Shown here piece after piece: positions 19,633 through 28,211 of a stretch of 42,206 nucleotides of DNA. The position numbers and the translations under genes were made by a program. Source of the stretch: an uncultured Clostridia bacterium (GTDB lineage Bacteria; Bacillota; Clostridia; Oscillospirales; CAG-272); NCBI GenBank assembly GCA_947626065.1, contig CANQQT010000014.1:1-42206 (forward strand), in the 5' to 3' direction. Numbering within the stretch: position 1 is the first letter of the stretch; each line of letters starts with the position of its first letter. The notes beneath the pieces are model-generated. The model saw only the letters and a program-made list of their open reading frames with translations. It did not search any database and was not told where the DNA came from.

Positions 19633-21471
19633 ATGAAAAGAAAAGTTTTTTTGCTCCTCTTCCTGTCGGCACTGATTTTGGCGCTCCTCCCTCTTGTCGG
19701 AGGCGTTTTCGCGGCAGAGGAGATCGTGATTTCAAGCGCCGAACAGCTTTACGCCTTCGCAGAGGAGGCAAACGGCGGGGCTTCCTATCAAGGGAAAACC
19801 GTCCGGCTGGGGAAGGACGTCACACTCGGCGGGGAGAGCCGCCCGTGGGTGCCTGTTTCCTCCTTCGACGGAACCTTTGACGGGGGCGGGCATACCGTGG
19901 AGGGGCTCTATATCGACACGGATAAAGGGAATCAGGCCCTGTTTGCCTCCTTGAAAAAGGGAGGAATTGTGAAAAATCTGACGTTGCGCGGGGAAATCAC
20001 AAGCTCCGGCACCACCCTTGCGGGAATCGTCGCAAGCAATGCCGGGCGGGTGGAGAACTGCGCCTCGGAGATTCGCCTTGTCGCGACGGGCGGATCCCTC
20101 GTCCATTTCTGCGGAGGAGTGGTCGCCGACAACAGCGGGGAGGTTCTCCGGTGCTGTTTCACCGGCAGATTGGAAAAGGAAGGGGGAAGCGCCGTCGGCG
20201 GTGTGGTCGGGCGCAATCTCGGCGGCACCGTGAAGAGCTGTTATAGCACGGGCGAGATAAAGAGCCCTTCCGGCTCCCACGTGGGAGGCGTCATCGGGCA
20301 GAACCGTGGGAATGCCTCGGTGCAGGGGCTCTATTTCGCCGGGGAGGTGAGCGGAAAGACCAACGTCGGCGCGGTGATCGGGCAGGATCAGACCCCCGAC
20401 GGAAGCCGTGGGCTCTACTACCTTGCCGGAAGCGTTCCCTTCGGCGTCGGCAGTACCGGAAACACCGACGGGAGTCTTTCGGAGGAGGAGATGAAAAGCG
20501 GCCTTCTGCTGTCTTTGCTGGGAGAGGATTTCGCGGAGGACGCGAAGGGGAAAAACGGCGGCTTCCCGGTGCTTTTCTGGCAGATAGAGGCGGAAACCGG
20601 CGAGGAGCAGACCCCAAGTCTTCCGGAGCAGACTCCGCGCGCCAAGGAGCTTGTTTCTCTCATCGAGGCGGCGGTGGAGAGCGCCAAGGCTCACGGCGGG
20701 GAAGGGGGCGGCTCCCTTTTGGGGAGCGAGGCCTATCGGCGCGGGGCAAGCTCGACCGACACCGACTGGATGGCGCTTGCCATGGCGAGATTTTCCCTTT
20801 TTGACGGGGCAAACGGCGGGACGTATTTCATCGACGACGGGGAGGGCTACCGAGCCTATCTCTCGGCCCTTGAGGCCTATGTGGAAAAGGCCTATGAGGA
20901 GCGGGGAGGGCTTCTCCATACCATCAAGGCGACGGAATGGCACCGCGCGGCGCTGACCGTCAGGGCGCTCGGCGGCAACCCGGCGCGATTTGGGGAGGTA
21001 AACGGGGAGCCTATCGATCTAATCCGCGACGGAAGCTACGAATGCGTAGTGAGCGGCGGCCCCGGCAGGCAGGGAATCAACGGCTGGATTTTCGGTCTGA
21101 TTTCCCTCGACGCTTCCTGTGCAGAGGTTCCGGCGGGGGCGTCTTATTCCCGCGAGGTGTTCATAACGGAGATTCTTTCCCGACAGCTGACCGACGGCGT
21201 CGGCGGAAATCTTTACGGCGGCTGGGCGCTGAGCGGCTACGGGGAGAGCTCCGATATCGATATCACCGCCATGGCGCTTCAGGCGCTGGCGCCTTATTAT
21301 CCCGACGGGACGGTCTACAGCTTCCGAAACACCGCGAGCGGGGAGACGCGTGAGGTGACGGTGCGGCAGTGTGTGGAGGAGGCGCTCGCCCTTCTTTCCT
21401 CCCGCATGGACGAAACCGGCGGCTTTTCCTCCTGGGGGAGCAAAACGTGGAGGGAATCAGTCAGACCCTGA
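19633..21471 (+). CDS. Giant secreted GLUG/toroid protein, N-terminal part (frameshifted)
   Basis: 612 codons ending at a TGA that is almost certainly a frameshift artefact or mutation. ATG 19633 begins a signal peptide (MKRKVFLLLFLSALILALLP). Residues about 30-310 form a beta-solenoid-like region with GLUG motifs (VGGVVGRNLGGTVKSCYSTGEI, GGVIGQNRG). Residues about 340-605 form an alpha/alpha toroid of the prenyltransferase/squalene-cyclase type (ATEWHRAALTVRALGGNP, GGPGRQGINGWIFGLI, ITAMALQALAPYY). The same toroid occurs in the next gene but one. It is cut at GGFSSWGS; the next frame continues the domain exactly. It lies under the cobalamin riboswitch, so corrinoid capture at the surface is the inferred role. 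Confidence 0.85.
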   Translation: MKRKVFLLLFLSALILALLPLVGGVFAAEEIVISSAEQLYAFAEEANGGASYQGKTVRLGKDVTLGGESRPWVPVSSFDGTFDGGGHTVEGLYIDTDKGNQALFASLKKGGIVKNLTLRGEITSSGTTLAGIVASNAGRVENCASEIRLVATGGSLVHFCGGVVADNSGEVLRCCFTGRLEKEGGSAVGGVVGRNLGGTVKSCYSTGEIKSPSGSHVGGVIGQNRGNASVQGLYFAGEVSGKTNVGAVIGQDQTPDGSRGLYYLAGSVPFGVGSTGNTDGSLSEEEMKSGLLLSLLGEDFAEDAKGKNGGFPVLFWQIEAETGEEQTPSLPEQTPRAKELVSLIEAAVESAKAHGGEGGGSLLGSEAYRRGASSTDTDWMALAMARFSLFDGANGGTYFIDDGEGYRAYLSALEAYVEKAYEERGGLLHTIKATEWHRAALTVRALGGNPARFGEVNGEPIDLIRDGSYECVVSGGPGRQGINGWIFGLISLDASCAEVPAGASYSREVFITEILSRQLTDGVGGNLYGGWALSGYGESSDIDITAMALQALAPYYPDGTVYSFRNTASGETREVTVRQCVEEALALLSSRMDETGGFSSWGSKTWRESVRP

Positions 21472-23471
21472 TCGCCCTTCTCAGCCTCGGCATTGATCCT
21501 GCCGCCGATTCCCGGTTTGTCACACCGGACGGGAAAACGCTTTTCGACGGGCTGATGCTCTTCTGCCTGCCGGGCGGGGGCTTCTGTCATGTCCCCGGCG
21601 GCGCCTGGAATTCCATGGCCAACGATCAGGCAACCTGCGCTCTGGTGGCCTACTGGCGGTTTGAAAACGGTCTGCGGGCCTTTTACGATATGAGGAACGA
21701 GCCTTCCGAGGCCGAGCGGGCCGCGGTTTCTGCCGTCACGGAGGCGGTTGCTTCCCTCCCGGCGCCCGGCGCTTCCGACTATAAAGAGAAGCTCAAGGAA
21801 GCGTGGGAGATGGCTTCGGCCCTTCCCGAAGAAGAGCGGCGCTATGTGAGAAACTGGGGAGCCCTTGCCGGGGCGCTCGACCTTATCGGCGGGGAGGAAG
21901 GGCTCGACAAGGACGAGCCCTACCCGGTCGGCATGGAGGTGAGCGTGCTTCCCGACAAAACGGTTTACGTGGAAGGGGAATTTTTCGACCCGACCGGGAT
22001 GAAGCTTCTTCTTACCGACAGCGAAGGGAAAACGCGGGAGCTTTCCCGGGAAGAATACCGCTTGGCTCCCTCCGGGGCGCTGAGCACCTCCGACCGTGAA
22101 ATCCTCCTTATTTTCGGTGTTTTCAGGGCTTCGGTGAAAATTACCGTTCGGGAAAAGCTCCCATGGGAGGGAGCCGGAAGCGAGGCGGATCCCTACCGCA
22201 TCGGAAGCGCGGAGGAGCTTGTCGCCTTCGCGGCCTTTGTAAACGGCGGTGGGAGGACGGGCGGCACCTTTACCATGCTGACAAAGGATATCGACCTTTC
22301 GGGCATTTCTTGGATTCCCGTCGGGAGAAGTCTTGCGGTCACCTTTTCCGGGGTCTTTGACGGGCAGGGACACAAAATAAAGAATCTTGTCTCGGAGGAG
22401 GGCGGCCTTTTCGGCTATGCCTCCGATGCGGCGGTGATAAAGAATCTGCATCTTGCGAGCGGGGCTGTCGGGTGTGAGAGCTTTCACCGGCCCTTCCGCG
22501 GGGGAATCCTCGGCTGGAGCGACGGCGCCGACGTCGAGAACTGTTCAAACGGGGCCGTCGTCTGCGGGAGCTTCAGCGGCGGAATCGTCGGCACGGTTCG
22601 GGCGGGGGAGAGCAGAATTTCCCGCTGTCTGAACAGGGGAAGCCTCTATTCAAACGACGGAAGCTCGGCCCTCGGCGGCATCGTCGGCCATCTTGCCGAC
22701 GGCGTTTCGGTGACGGTGGAGGACTGCGTCAACCTCGGGGAGGTCGCGGGCGGCTTTGATATCGGCGGGATTGTGGGAAATATGCAAAACGGCCCGCACA
22801 GCGTGATAAGGTGCTACAGTACGGGAAATGTGAAAACCGTTTCCTCAAATGCCAACGTGAACGAACGGGTTGGCGCGATCGCCGGGACGGCGTCGGAGTA
22901 TAAGAACCGGATAGAGAGTTGCTTTTATCTTTCAGGCTCATGTAGGCAGGGCGGCCTCGGGAAGGATTCCGATCTTCTCGGCACGGAGGCGATGAGCCGG
23001 GAGGAGATGACCGGCGGGGCGCTTCTTTCCCTCCTCGGGAGCGCCTTCAAGGAGGACCGGGAGGACGGGGAAAACGGCGGCTTCCCGCTCCTCCTCTGGC
23101 AGGAGACGGCGCCGACCGAACCCCTTCCGCCCTCCGGGGGAACGGAGGAGCCGGAAAATCCGGGAGAATCGGGAAAACCGGGAGAATCGGAAAATCCGGA
23201 AGAATCGGGAAAACCGGAAGAATCGGAGAATCCGGAAGAATCGAAAAAGCCGGAAGAATCCGGAGATCCGGAAAAGCCGGAAGAGTCCACGCCCGGAATC
23301 ACGGAGGAGACCGCGCCTCCGACGGGGGATGTGGCCCCCATTCTTGCGGGAATCCTTCTCCTTCTTCCCCTCCTTTGCGCAGGTGCGCTTGGGAAAGGAA
23401 AAAGAGAAAACGGAGGCTTGTTTTTGCGGAGGGGAAATCCTCGGAAGAAGGACAGCGTGAAAATGAGATGA
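21444..23471 (+). pseudogene. Giant secreted GLUG/toroid protein, C-terminal part (frameshifted)
   Basis: This is the -1-frame continuation of the preceding ORF; together they would make about 1280 residues. There is no ribosome site or good start near 21444, so it is not an independent gene. It completes the toroid (NVEGISQTLIALLSLGIDPAADSR, PGGGFCHVPGGAWNSMANDQ), then has a linker and an Ig-like beta stretch (ISVLPDKTVYVEGE-type), a second GLUG region (TFSGVFDGQGHKIKNL, SFSGGIVGTVRAGE, DIGGIVGNMQNG), a Pro/Glu/Ser repeat stalk of about 45 residues, and the anchor APPTGD followed by a hydrophobic helix and KGKR, a sortase-type cell-wall signal. Adding one base in the AAAA run at 21438-21441 restores the frame. 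Confidence 0.8.
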
Positions 23472-23580
23472 CATCCGGCTTTATGTAAGAGTATTTCACG
23501 CCAAAATTCACTTTGCTTCGCAGCCCCGGTGAATTTCATGACGATTGGTGCCGCCGCAAAGCGGCGGAAGGGAGATTAAC

Positions 23581-26500
23581 GTGAAGAAAAGAAGGAAGCT
23601 TTCGGCTCTCTGCCTGCTTCTTGCGGTAGCGATTCTTGCCCCGGCGGGGGCAGAGACGGCTTTTGCGGCCGAAAGACCGGTAAGCGCACTTGAAGCGGCG
23701 GTGTCCGGGAAGGATTCTTTTGCGTCGGAGGACTCCGAAGCGGAAATTTTCAAAGCGGGGAGCTCTCCTTTCAAAGAGACCGCCTCGGCCCCGACGCTTG
23801 AGGTTTCGCTTACCGACGGGGCGACGGTGAGAAACGACCGGCTGAGCTTTGAGGTGACGGCGAGGGGCAAGAAAGGGGAAAAAATCCCCTCTTACGTGAC
23901 GCTGAACGGGGAGCCGGTCGGGAGTCTGTGGGACGATGGGGAAAAGACCGGTTATACCCTTGCCTTCTCGGAGGCGGGGAGACAGACCGTGACGGTAAGC
24001 GCTTCCTCCGAAGGGGAAGAGACGGTGAAAAGCTTCACCCTCTTCTACCGCCCGGCGAAGAAGGGGGAGAGGATCGGTACCGCGACGGTGAGCGTCGAGG
24101 TCTTTTCCCTCGGGTGCGGGTATCTCATCCCGCCGGTTTCCCTCCCGATTTTAGCGGGGGAAAACGCCGCGCAGGCGCTGGTGAGGCTGCTTTGTGAGGA
24201 GGGCTTTGTCTGCTACTTCGGCGGCGAAGAAGAGGATGGCTTTTACCTTGCCTATATAGCCGACGGAGGAGCACGGCCGGAGAGCTTCAACGGCTATTTG
24301 CGGAGCCGGGAGCCGAAGAATCCCCGGGCGCTGGAAATTTCCCCCGCGATCCCCGATGATCTTACCGGGTATCTTGAAAAAAGCGGGGAATTTTACGGCC
24401 CCGACGATTACGAAAAGAATTGGCAGGGCTTCCTCGGGGAGTTCGTGTTCGCGGGAGGCGCGGGTTGGATGTACAGCCTCAACAACCGCTTCCCGAACGT
24501 CAGTCTTTCCGACAGCTTCCTTTCGGATGGCGACGTGATGAGGGTTCAGTTTACCCTCGCCTACGGGGCCGATATCGGCGGGGGCAAGGCCTTGGGCACC
24601 GGTGGGAATGCCGATTTTTATCCGGTGGCAAACCGGGATTCTTTGACAAAAACGCTGGAAAAGGCCATGAGCGGCGCGCTTTCCGACAGGGGAGGGGAGG
24701 CCCTGCGGGAGGCGCTGGCCGTCGCCGGAAAGCTCAACGCTTCGCAGGAGGAGGTCGACGGGGCCGAGCGTGCCCTGCGGGAAGCTCTTGAAAAAAGCGG
24801 GGAGACCGAAGCCCCCGGAAGCGGCGAAACTACCGGAAGCGGCACCTCCGGAAGCGCCGAAAATACCGAAACCGGGCCTTCCGGGAATGCCGGGAATACC
24901 GGGGGCGGGACTTCCGGAGACGCCGGGCCTATCGAAAGCGCCGGAAATGAAGGAAACGCTTGGCAGGGCGAAACGACAGGAGCCTTTCCCTCCGCCCCCT
25001 TCGAGAGCCAGACGGGAGAAGGGAGCCGCCCGGCCCCCGACGACACCGATGCCCCTTCGGAAGGGGAAACTCCTTCGGAACCCGAGGAGAGCAGACCCGG
25101 GGCGGGAGGCAATTCCTCCGAGCCGGAGGACGGGGAAGGAGAGCTTCCTTCCCTGCTTGCGGTGGCAAGAGGAATTGTCGAATGGAAAAAACGCGACCTC
25201 GGCCTTCCTCCCGACGGCGGCCTCCTTGAGGGGAGCTTCCTTTCACTCGCCGGGAGTACGGCGGGGGACTGGTACCCCATCGCGCTTTCGCTTCTGGGGC
25301 TTGAGGACAATTTTCCCGCCTACCTTTCGGCCCTGCGGGAGGCCGTTGAAAAGCGTTATCGCACGCCCGGTCGGCTCAGCTCCGCGAAGGCCACCGAATG
25401 GCACCGGATTTCTCTTGCGGTGCTGGCGGCGGGCGGGGATCCGACCTCCTTCGGAAGAGACGAAAACGGGGAGCTTATCGACCTGATTGCCGACGGAACC
25501 TATGAGCGGGGGAGAACGGCTTCCCTCGGAAAGCAGGGAATCAACGGCTGGATCTGGGGGCTGATAACGATCGACGCGAAGGGGTACGAAGTCCCCGACG
25601 GCGCCTTTACGGGGCGGGAGGATATGATAAAGGAAATCCTTTCCCGTCAGCTTCCCGACGGCGGCTGGGCGCTGAGCGGAAGTCACTCCGACCCCGACCT
25701 CACCGCCATGGCCCTTCAAGCGCTGGCGCCCTATGCAAGGGGAGCCGAGAGTCGGGTAGAGGAGGTTTCGGAAGAGACGGCAGACGCGGTAAAGAAAGCG
25801 GTGGATAGGGCGCTCACCTTTCTTTCGGAGGCACAGCTTCCGACCGGGGATTTTGAGAGCTGGGGGACGCGGAACTGTGAAAGCGCCGCGCAGGGGATCA
25901 TCGCTCTCTGCTGTCTCGGCCTCGACCCGCTGACCGATTCCCGCTTTGTCAAGGAGGGAAAAACGCTTCTTGACGGCCTTCTCCTCTATCGCCGCCCCGA
26001 CGGCGGCTTTGCCCATTCCTATGAGGCCGACCCGAACAATCCCGGCGCCATGCCCGCGCAATCGGACAGCATGGCGGGGGAACAGGCGCTCCTTGCGCTG
26101 GCGGCGCTGATAAGAAGAGGGGAGGGAAAAACCTCTCTCTACGATTTCCGGACGGTGGGGATCGACGTCCCCTCCGGGACAATTTTTACCGAGGAGGACC
26201 GGCGGGCGGTGGAGGCTCTGCCCGATCGGCTGACGACCGCGCAGTACGGTACCGTCCTTTCCCTGCTTGAAAAGCTCAACCGGGCGGCGAACTTTCCCGG
26301 GCGGGAGGCGTATCTTGCAAGGCTGGAGGAGGCGAAGGCCGCGCTTGCCGCTCTCTTTGAGGAAATCGAGGCCATCGGCGCCGCGATTGAAAGGCTTCCC
26401 TCCCCGGAAACCCTCACACTGCGGGACGGAAGAGCGGTGGAGGAGCTTCTTGACAGAGTCGGGGAGCTGAGCGAGGCCGATCGGGAGAAAATCGAAGGGC

Positions 26501-26688
26501 TGGCGGAGCTTATGGAAGCGGAGGCAAGGATAAAGAGCCTTCGGCGGGAGCTTGTCCTCGGCGTCCTTCTTTCCGCCGTTTTTCTCATGCTTACAGGAGT
26601 CCTCGTCCTCCGTTTCATAGGGAGAAGACGGGAAAGGGCCGCGCGGCGGGGGTCTGCTCCGGAGGATTCCGAAAACGGGGACGGTTAG
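23581..26688 (+). CDS. Membrane-anchored DUF4430 + toroid protein (intrinsic-factor-like)
   Basis: A 1035-residue surface protein. The start is GTG 23581 (MKKRRKLSALCLLLAVAIL) behind AAGGGAG. In order: signal peptide (1-28); a beta domain at 65-160; a DUF4430 / transcobalamin-like C-terminal domain at about 165-335 (GGAGWMYSLNNRFPNVSLSD, SDGDVMRVQFTLAYGADIG); a Gly/Ser/Thr/Glu-rich linker at 405-535; an alpha/alpha toroid at about 540-870 (ATEWHRISLAVLAAGGDP, KQGINGWIWGLI, LTAMALQALAPYA, GTRNCESAAQGIIALC); helices; and one C-terminal membrane helix near 1000 with a basic tail. Human intrinsic factor and transcobalamin consist of a toroid and a DUF4430-like beta domain, which together clasp B12. 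The same pair occurs here in reverse order. Riboswitch control and an ECF transporter downstream support corrinoid binding. Confidence 0.88.
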   Translation: MKKRRKLSALCLLLAVAILAPAGAETAFAAERPVSALEAAVSGKDSFASEDSEAEIFKAGSSPFKETASAPTLEVSLTDGATVRNDRLSFEVTARGKKGEKIPSYVTLNGEPVGSLWDDGEKTGYTLAFSEAGRQTVTVSASSEGEETVKSFTLFYRPAKKGERIGTATVSVEVFSLGCGYLIPPVSLPILAGENAAQALVRLLCEEGFVCYFGGEEEDGFYLAYIADGGARPESFNGYLRSREPKNPRALEISPAIPDDLTGYLEKSGEFYGPDDYEKNWQGFLGEFVFAGGAGWMYSLNNRFPNVSLSDSFLSDGDVMRVQFTLAYGADIGGGKALGTGGNADFYPVANRDSLTKTLEKAMSGALSDRGGEALREALAVAGKLNASQEEVDGAERALREALEKSGETEAPGSGETTGSGTSGSAENTETGPSGNAGNTGGGTSGDAGPIESAGNEGNAWQGETTGAFPSAPFESQTGEGSRPAPDDTDAPSEGETPSEPEESRPGAGGNSSEPEDGEGELPSLLAVARGIVEWKKRDLGLPPDGGLLEGSFLSLAGSTAGDWYPIALSLLGLEDNFPAYLSALREAVEKRYRTPGRLSSAKATEWHRISLAVLAAGGDPTSFGRDENGELIDLIADGTYERGRTASLGKQGINGWIWGLITIDAKGYEVPDGAFTGREDMIKEILSRQLPDGGWALSGSHSDPDLTAMALQALAPYARGAESRVEEVSEETADAVKKAVDRALTFLSEAQLPTGDFESWGTRNCESAAQGIIALCCLGLDPLTDSRFVKEGKTLLDGLLLYRRPDGGFAHSYEADPNNPGAMPAQSDSMAGEQALLALAALIRRGEGKTSLYDFRTVGIDVPSGTIFTEEDRRAVEALPDRLTTAQYGTVLSLLEKLNRAANFPGREAYLARLEEAKAALAALFEEIEAIGAAIERLPSPETLTLRDGRAVEELLDRVGELSEADREKIEGLAELMEAEARIKSLRRELVLGVLLSAVFLMLTGVLVLRFIGRRRERAARRGSAPEDSENGDG

Positions 26689-26706
26689 GAAAGGAAGGGC
26701 TTCGGA

Positions 26707-27315
26707 ATGAAATTCAAAGGAAAACGGGGCGCCGAGGGAGGCGCTTTTCGCAAAAAATTCTTTTGGAAAAAGGATTTTTTGCTTCTCTTCGGCCTGATTC
26801 TCGTCCTTGCGGTGCTGATTCACGGAACCGAAATTCAGTCGGTGGAGGAATACTATCTCCTCCATCTCGACGACGTTACCCCCGAGAGCGAGACGGTGAC
26901 GCTCAGCATCACCTGTCAGACGGTTTTTGAACATGAGAAGGTGCTCGACCCGGCGCTTCGGGAGGGGGATCTGCTCCCTTCCGACGGGGTGATTCTGCCG
27001 CCCACCGAATACGTTCTTCGGGAGGGGGACACCGTTTTCGATATTCTTTCCCGGGCGGTGCGGCACGAGAAAATTCAGATGGAATTTCAGGGGGCCGACA
27101 AAAGCCCCTTCGGGAGTGTCTATATTCAGGGCATTCACTGGCTGTACGAATTTTCCTGCGGGCCGCTTTCCGGCTGGATGTACCGGGTGGACGGGGAATT
27201 TCCCCAATGCGGCTGTTCCCGGTATTCTCTGCACGACGGGCAGTGTGTTGAGTGGATCTATACCTGCGAGCTGGGAAAAGATATCGGCGCCGAATGGATG
27301 GGAGGGCAGAGATGA
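26707..27315 (+). CDS. Membrane-anchored DUF4430 protein
   Basis: A 202-residue protein with an N-terminal membrane helix (residues about 23-42, DFLLLFGLILVLAVLIH) and an outside DUF4430 domain (about 85-198): REGDTVFDILSRAVRHEKIQ, IQGIHWLYEFSCGPLSGWMY, DGQCVEWIYTCELGKDIG. The WMYRVDG and ELGKDIG words are the most typical part of the family, which is the transcobalamin C-terminal-like fold. ATG 26707 is 18 bases after the preceding gene, with AAGGAAGGG before it; its stop overlaps the EcfT start (ATGA 27312-27315). It may hand the corrinoid from the large binding proteins to the ECF S component. That relay is inference. Confidence 0.88.
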   Translation: MKFKGKRGAEGGAFRKKFFWKKDFLLLFGLILVLAVLIHGTEIQSVEEYYLLHLDDVTPESETVTLSITCQTVFEHEKVLDPALREGDLLPSDGVILPPTEYVLREGDTVFDILSRAVRHEKIQMEFQGADKSPFGSVYIQGIHWLYEFSCGPLSGWMYRVDGEFPQCGCSRYSLHDGQCVEWIYTCELGKDIGAEWMGGQR

Positions 27316-28211
27316 GGGGAAATGCGGGAAGGGAAAACGCCTTTTCAAGGCTTCACCCGGCGGTTTTGATGACCTTTTTCCTGTCGGAGCTTTTACTCAC
27401 CGTCTTTCTGCCGCATCCGGTGTTACAGGCGGAGGCGCTGGTCGGCGGGCTTCTCTTCTGCCTCCTTCTGTGGGGCGGGGAGTTTTTGAGGGAGCTCGGC
27501 TTTTATCTGCCGCTTTTCGTCCTTGTGGCGCTGACCAATCCCCTCTTTTCGCACAACGGCGTGACGCCGCTCTTCTTCCTGAACGGTAATCCCGTCACGT
27601 GGGAGGCGCTTCTTTACGGAATTTTCCTCGCCGTCTCGGTGACAGGGGTTCTCTTCTGGTGCAAGGCCTACAGTCGGGTGATGACAAGCGACAAATTTCT
27701 CTATCTGTTCGGGAAGGTAGCGCCGCGGCTCTCGCTGGTTCTTTCGGTGGCTCTGCGCTTCCTGCCCGCTTATCTTGCGCAGTCGAAAAGGGTGGAAAGA
27801 GCGCAGAAGGGGGTCGGCCTTTATGCGGGGGAGAGCTTTACCGACCGGATAAAAAACCGCCTGCGGGTCTTTGTCGCCATGGTTTCCTGGTCGACGGAAA
27901 ACGCGATGGAGGTGTCGGCCTCGATGAAGGGAAGGGGTTACGGGAAGAAGGGGCGGACGAATTTTTCCCTCTTTAAATTCACCTCTGCCGACGGCGTTTT
28001 TCTGGCGCTTATTTTGTCCCTTACCGCCCTGACGCTTTGCGGAGCGGCGGCGGGGATGAAGAATTTTGCCTTTTATCCCCGCGTCAGCCGGGTGGAGCTT
28101 TCCCCCGTCTCTTTTGCCGCCTGTCTTTCGTTCGGCCTTCAATCGCTTCTCCCGGCGCTCTGGGAGGGAAAGGAGAGAATTTTGTGGAAATATTACGTGT
28201 CGAAAATCTGA
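27312..28211 (+). CDS. ECF transporter transmembrane component EcfT
   Basis: A 299-residue T component that couples the ATPases to the S component. Start ATG 27312 overlaps the stop of the DUF4430 gene; the frame open upstream to 27252 lies inside that gene. Five or six membrane helices are visible, and the cytoplasmic coupling helices include ASMKGRGYGKKG, the second of the short Ala/Ser-Arg/Lys-Gly motifs that bind EcfA. The amino end (ENAFSRLHPAVLMTFFLSELL) is typical of CbiQ/EcfT. The gene overlaps the ATPase start by 28 bases (28184-28211). Because a dedicated T and A set lies with the S gene, this is a group I-like, substrate-dedicated arrangement. Confidence 0.9.
   Translation: MRGNAGRENAFSRLHPAVLMTFFLSELLLTVFLPHPVLQAEALVGGLLFCLLLWGGEFLRELGFYLPLFVLVALTNPLFSHNGVTPLFFLNGNPVTWEALLYGIFLAVSVTGVLFWCKAYSRVMTSDKFLYLFGKVAPRLSLVLSVALRFLPAYLAQSKRVERAQKGVGLYAGESFTDRIKNRLRVFVAMVSWSTENAMEVSASMKGRGYGKKGRTNFSLFKFTSADGVFLALILSLTALTLCGAAAGMKNFAFYPRVSRVELSPVSFAACLSFGLQSLLPALWEGKERILWKYYVSKI

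Noticed and set aside
21430-21450. Programmed -1 ribosomal frameshift
   Set aside because: There is no X-XXY-YYZ heptamer in frame and no clear downstream pseudoknot; a missing A in a short run is simpler.
25243-27348. 701-codon minus-strand ORF opposite the DUF4430 genes
   Set aside because: Antisense of two recognisable proteins; no domain and no ribosome site.
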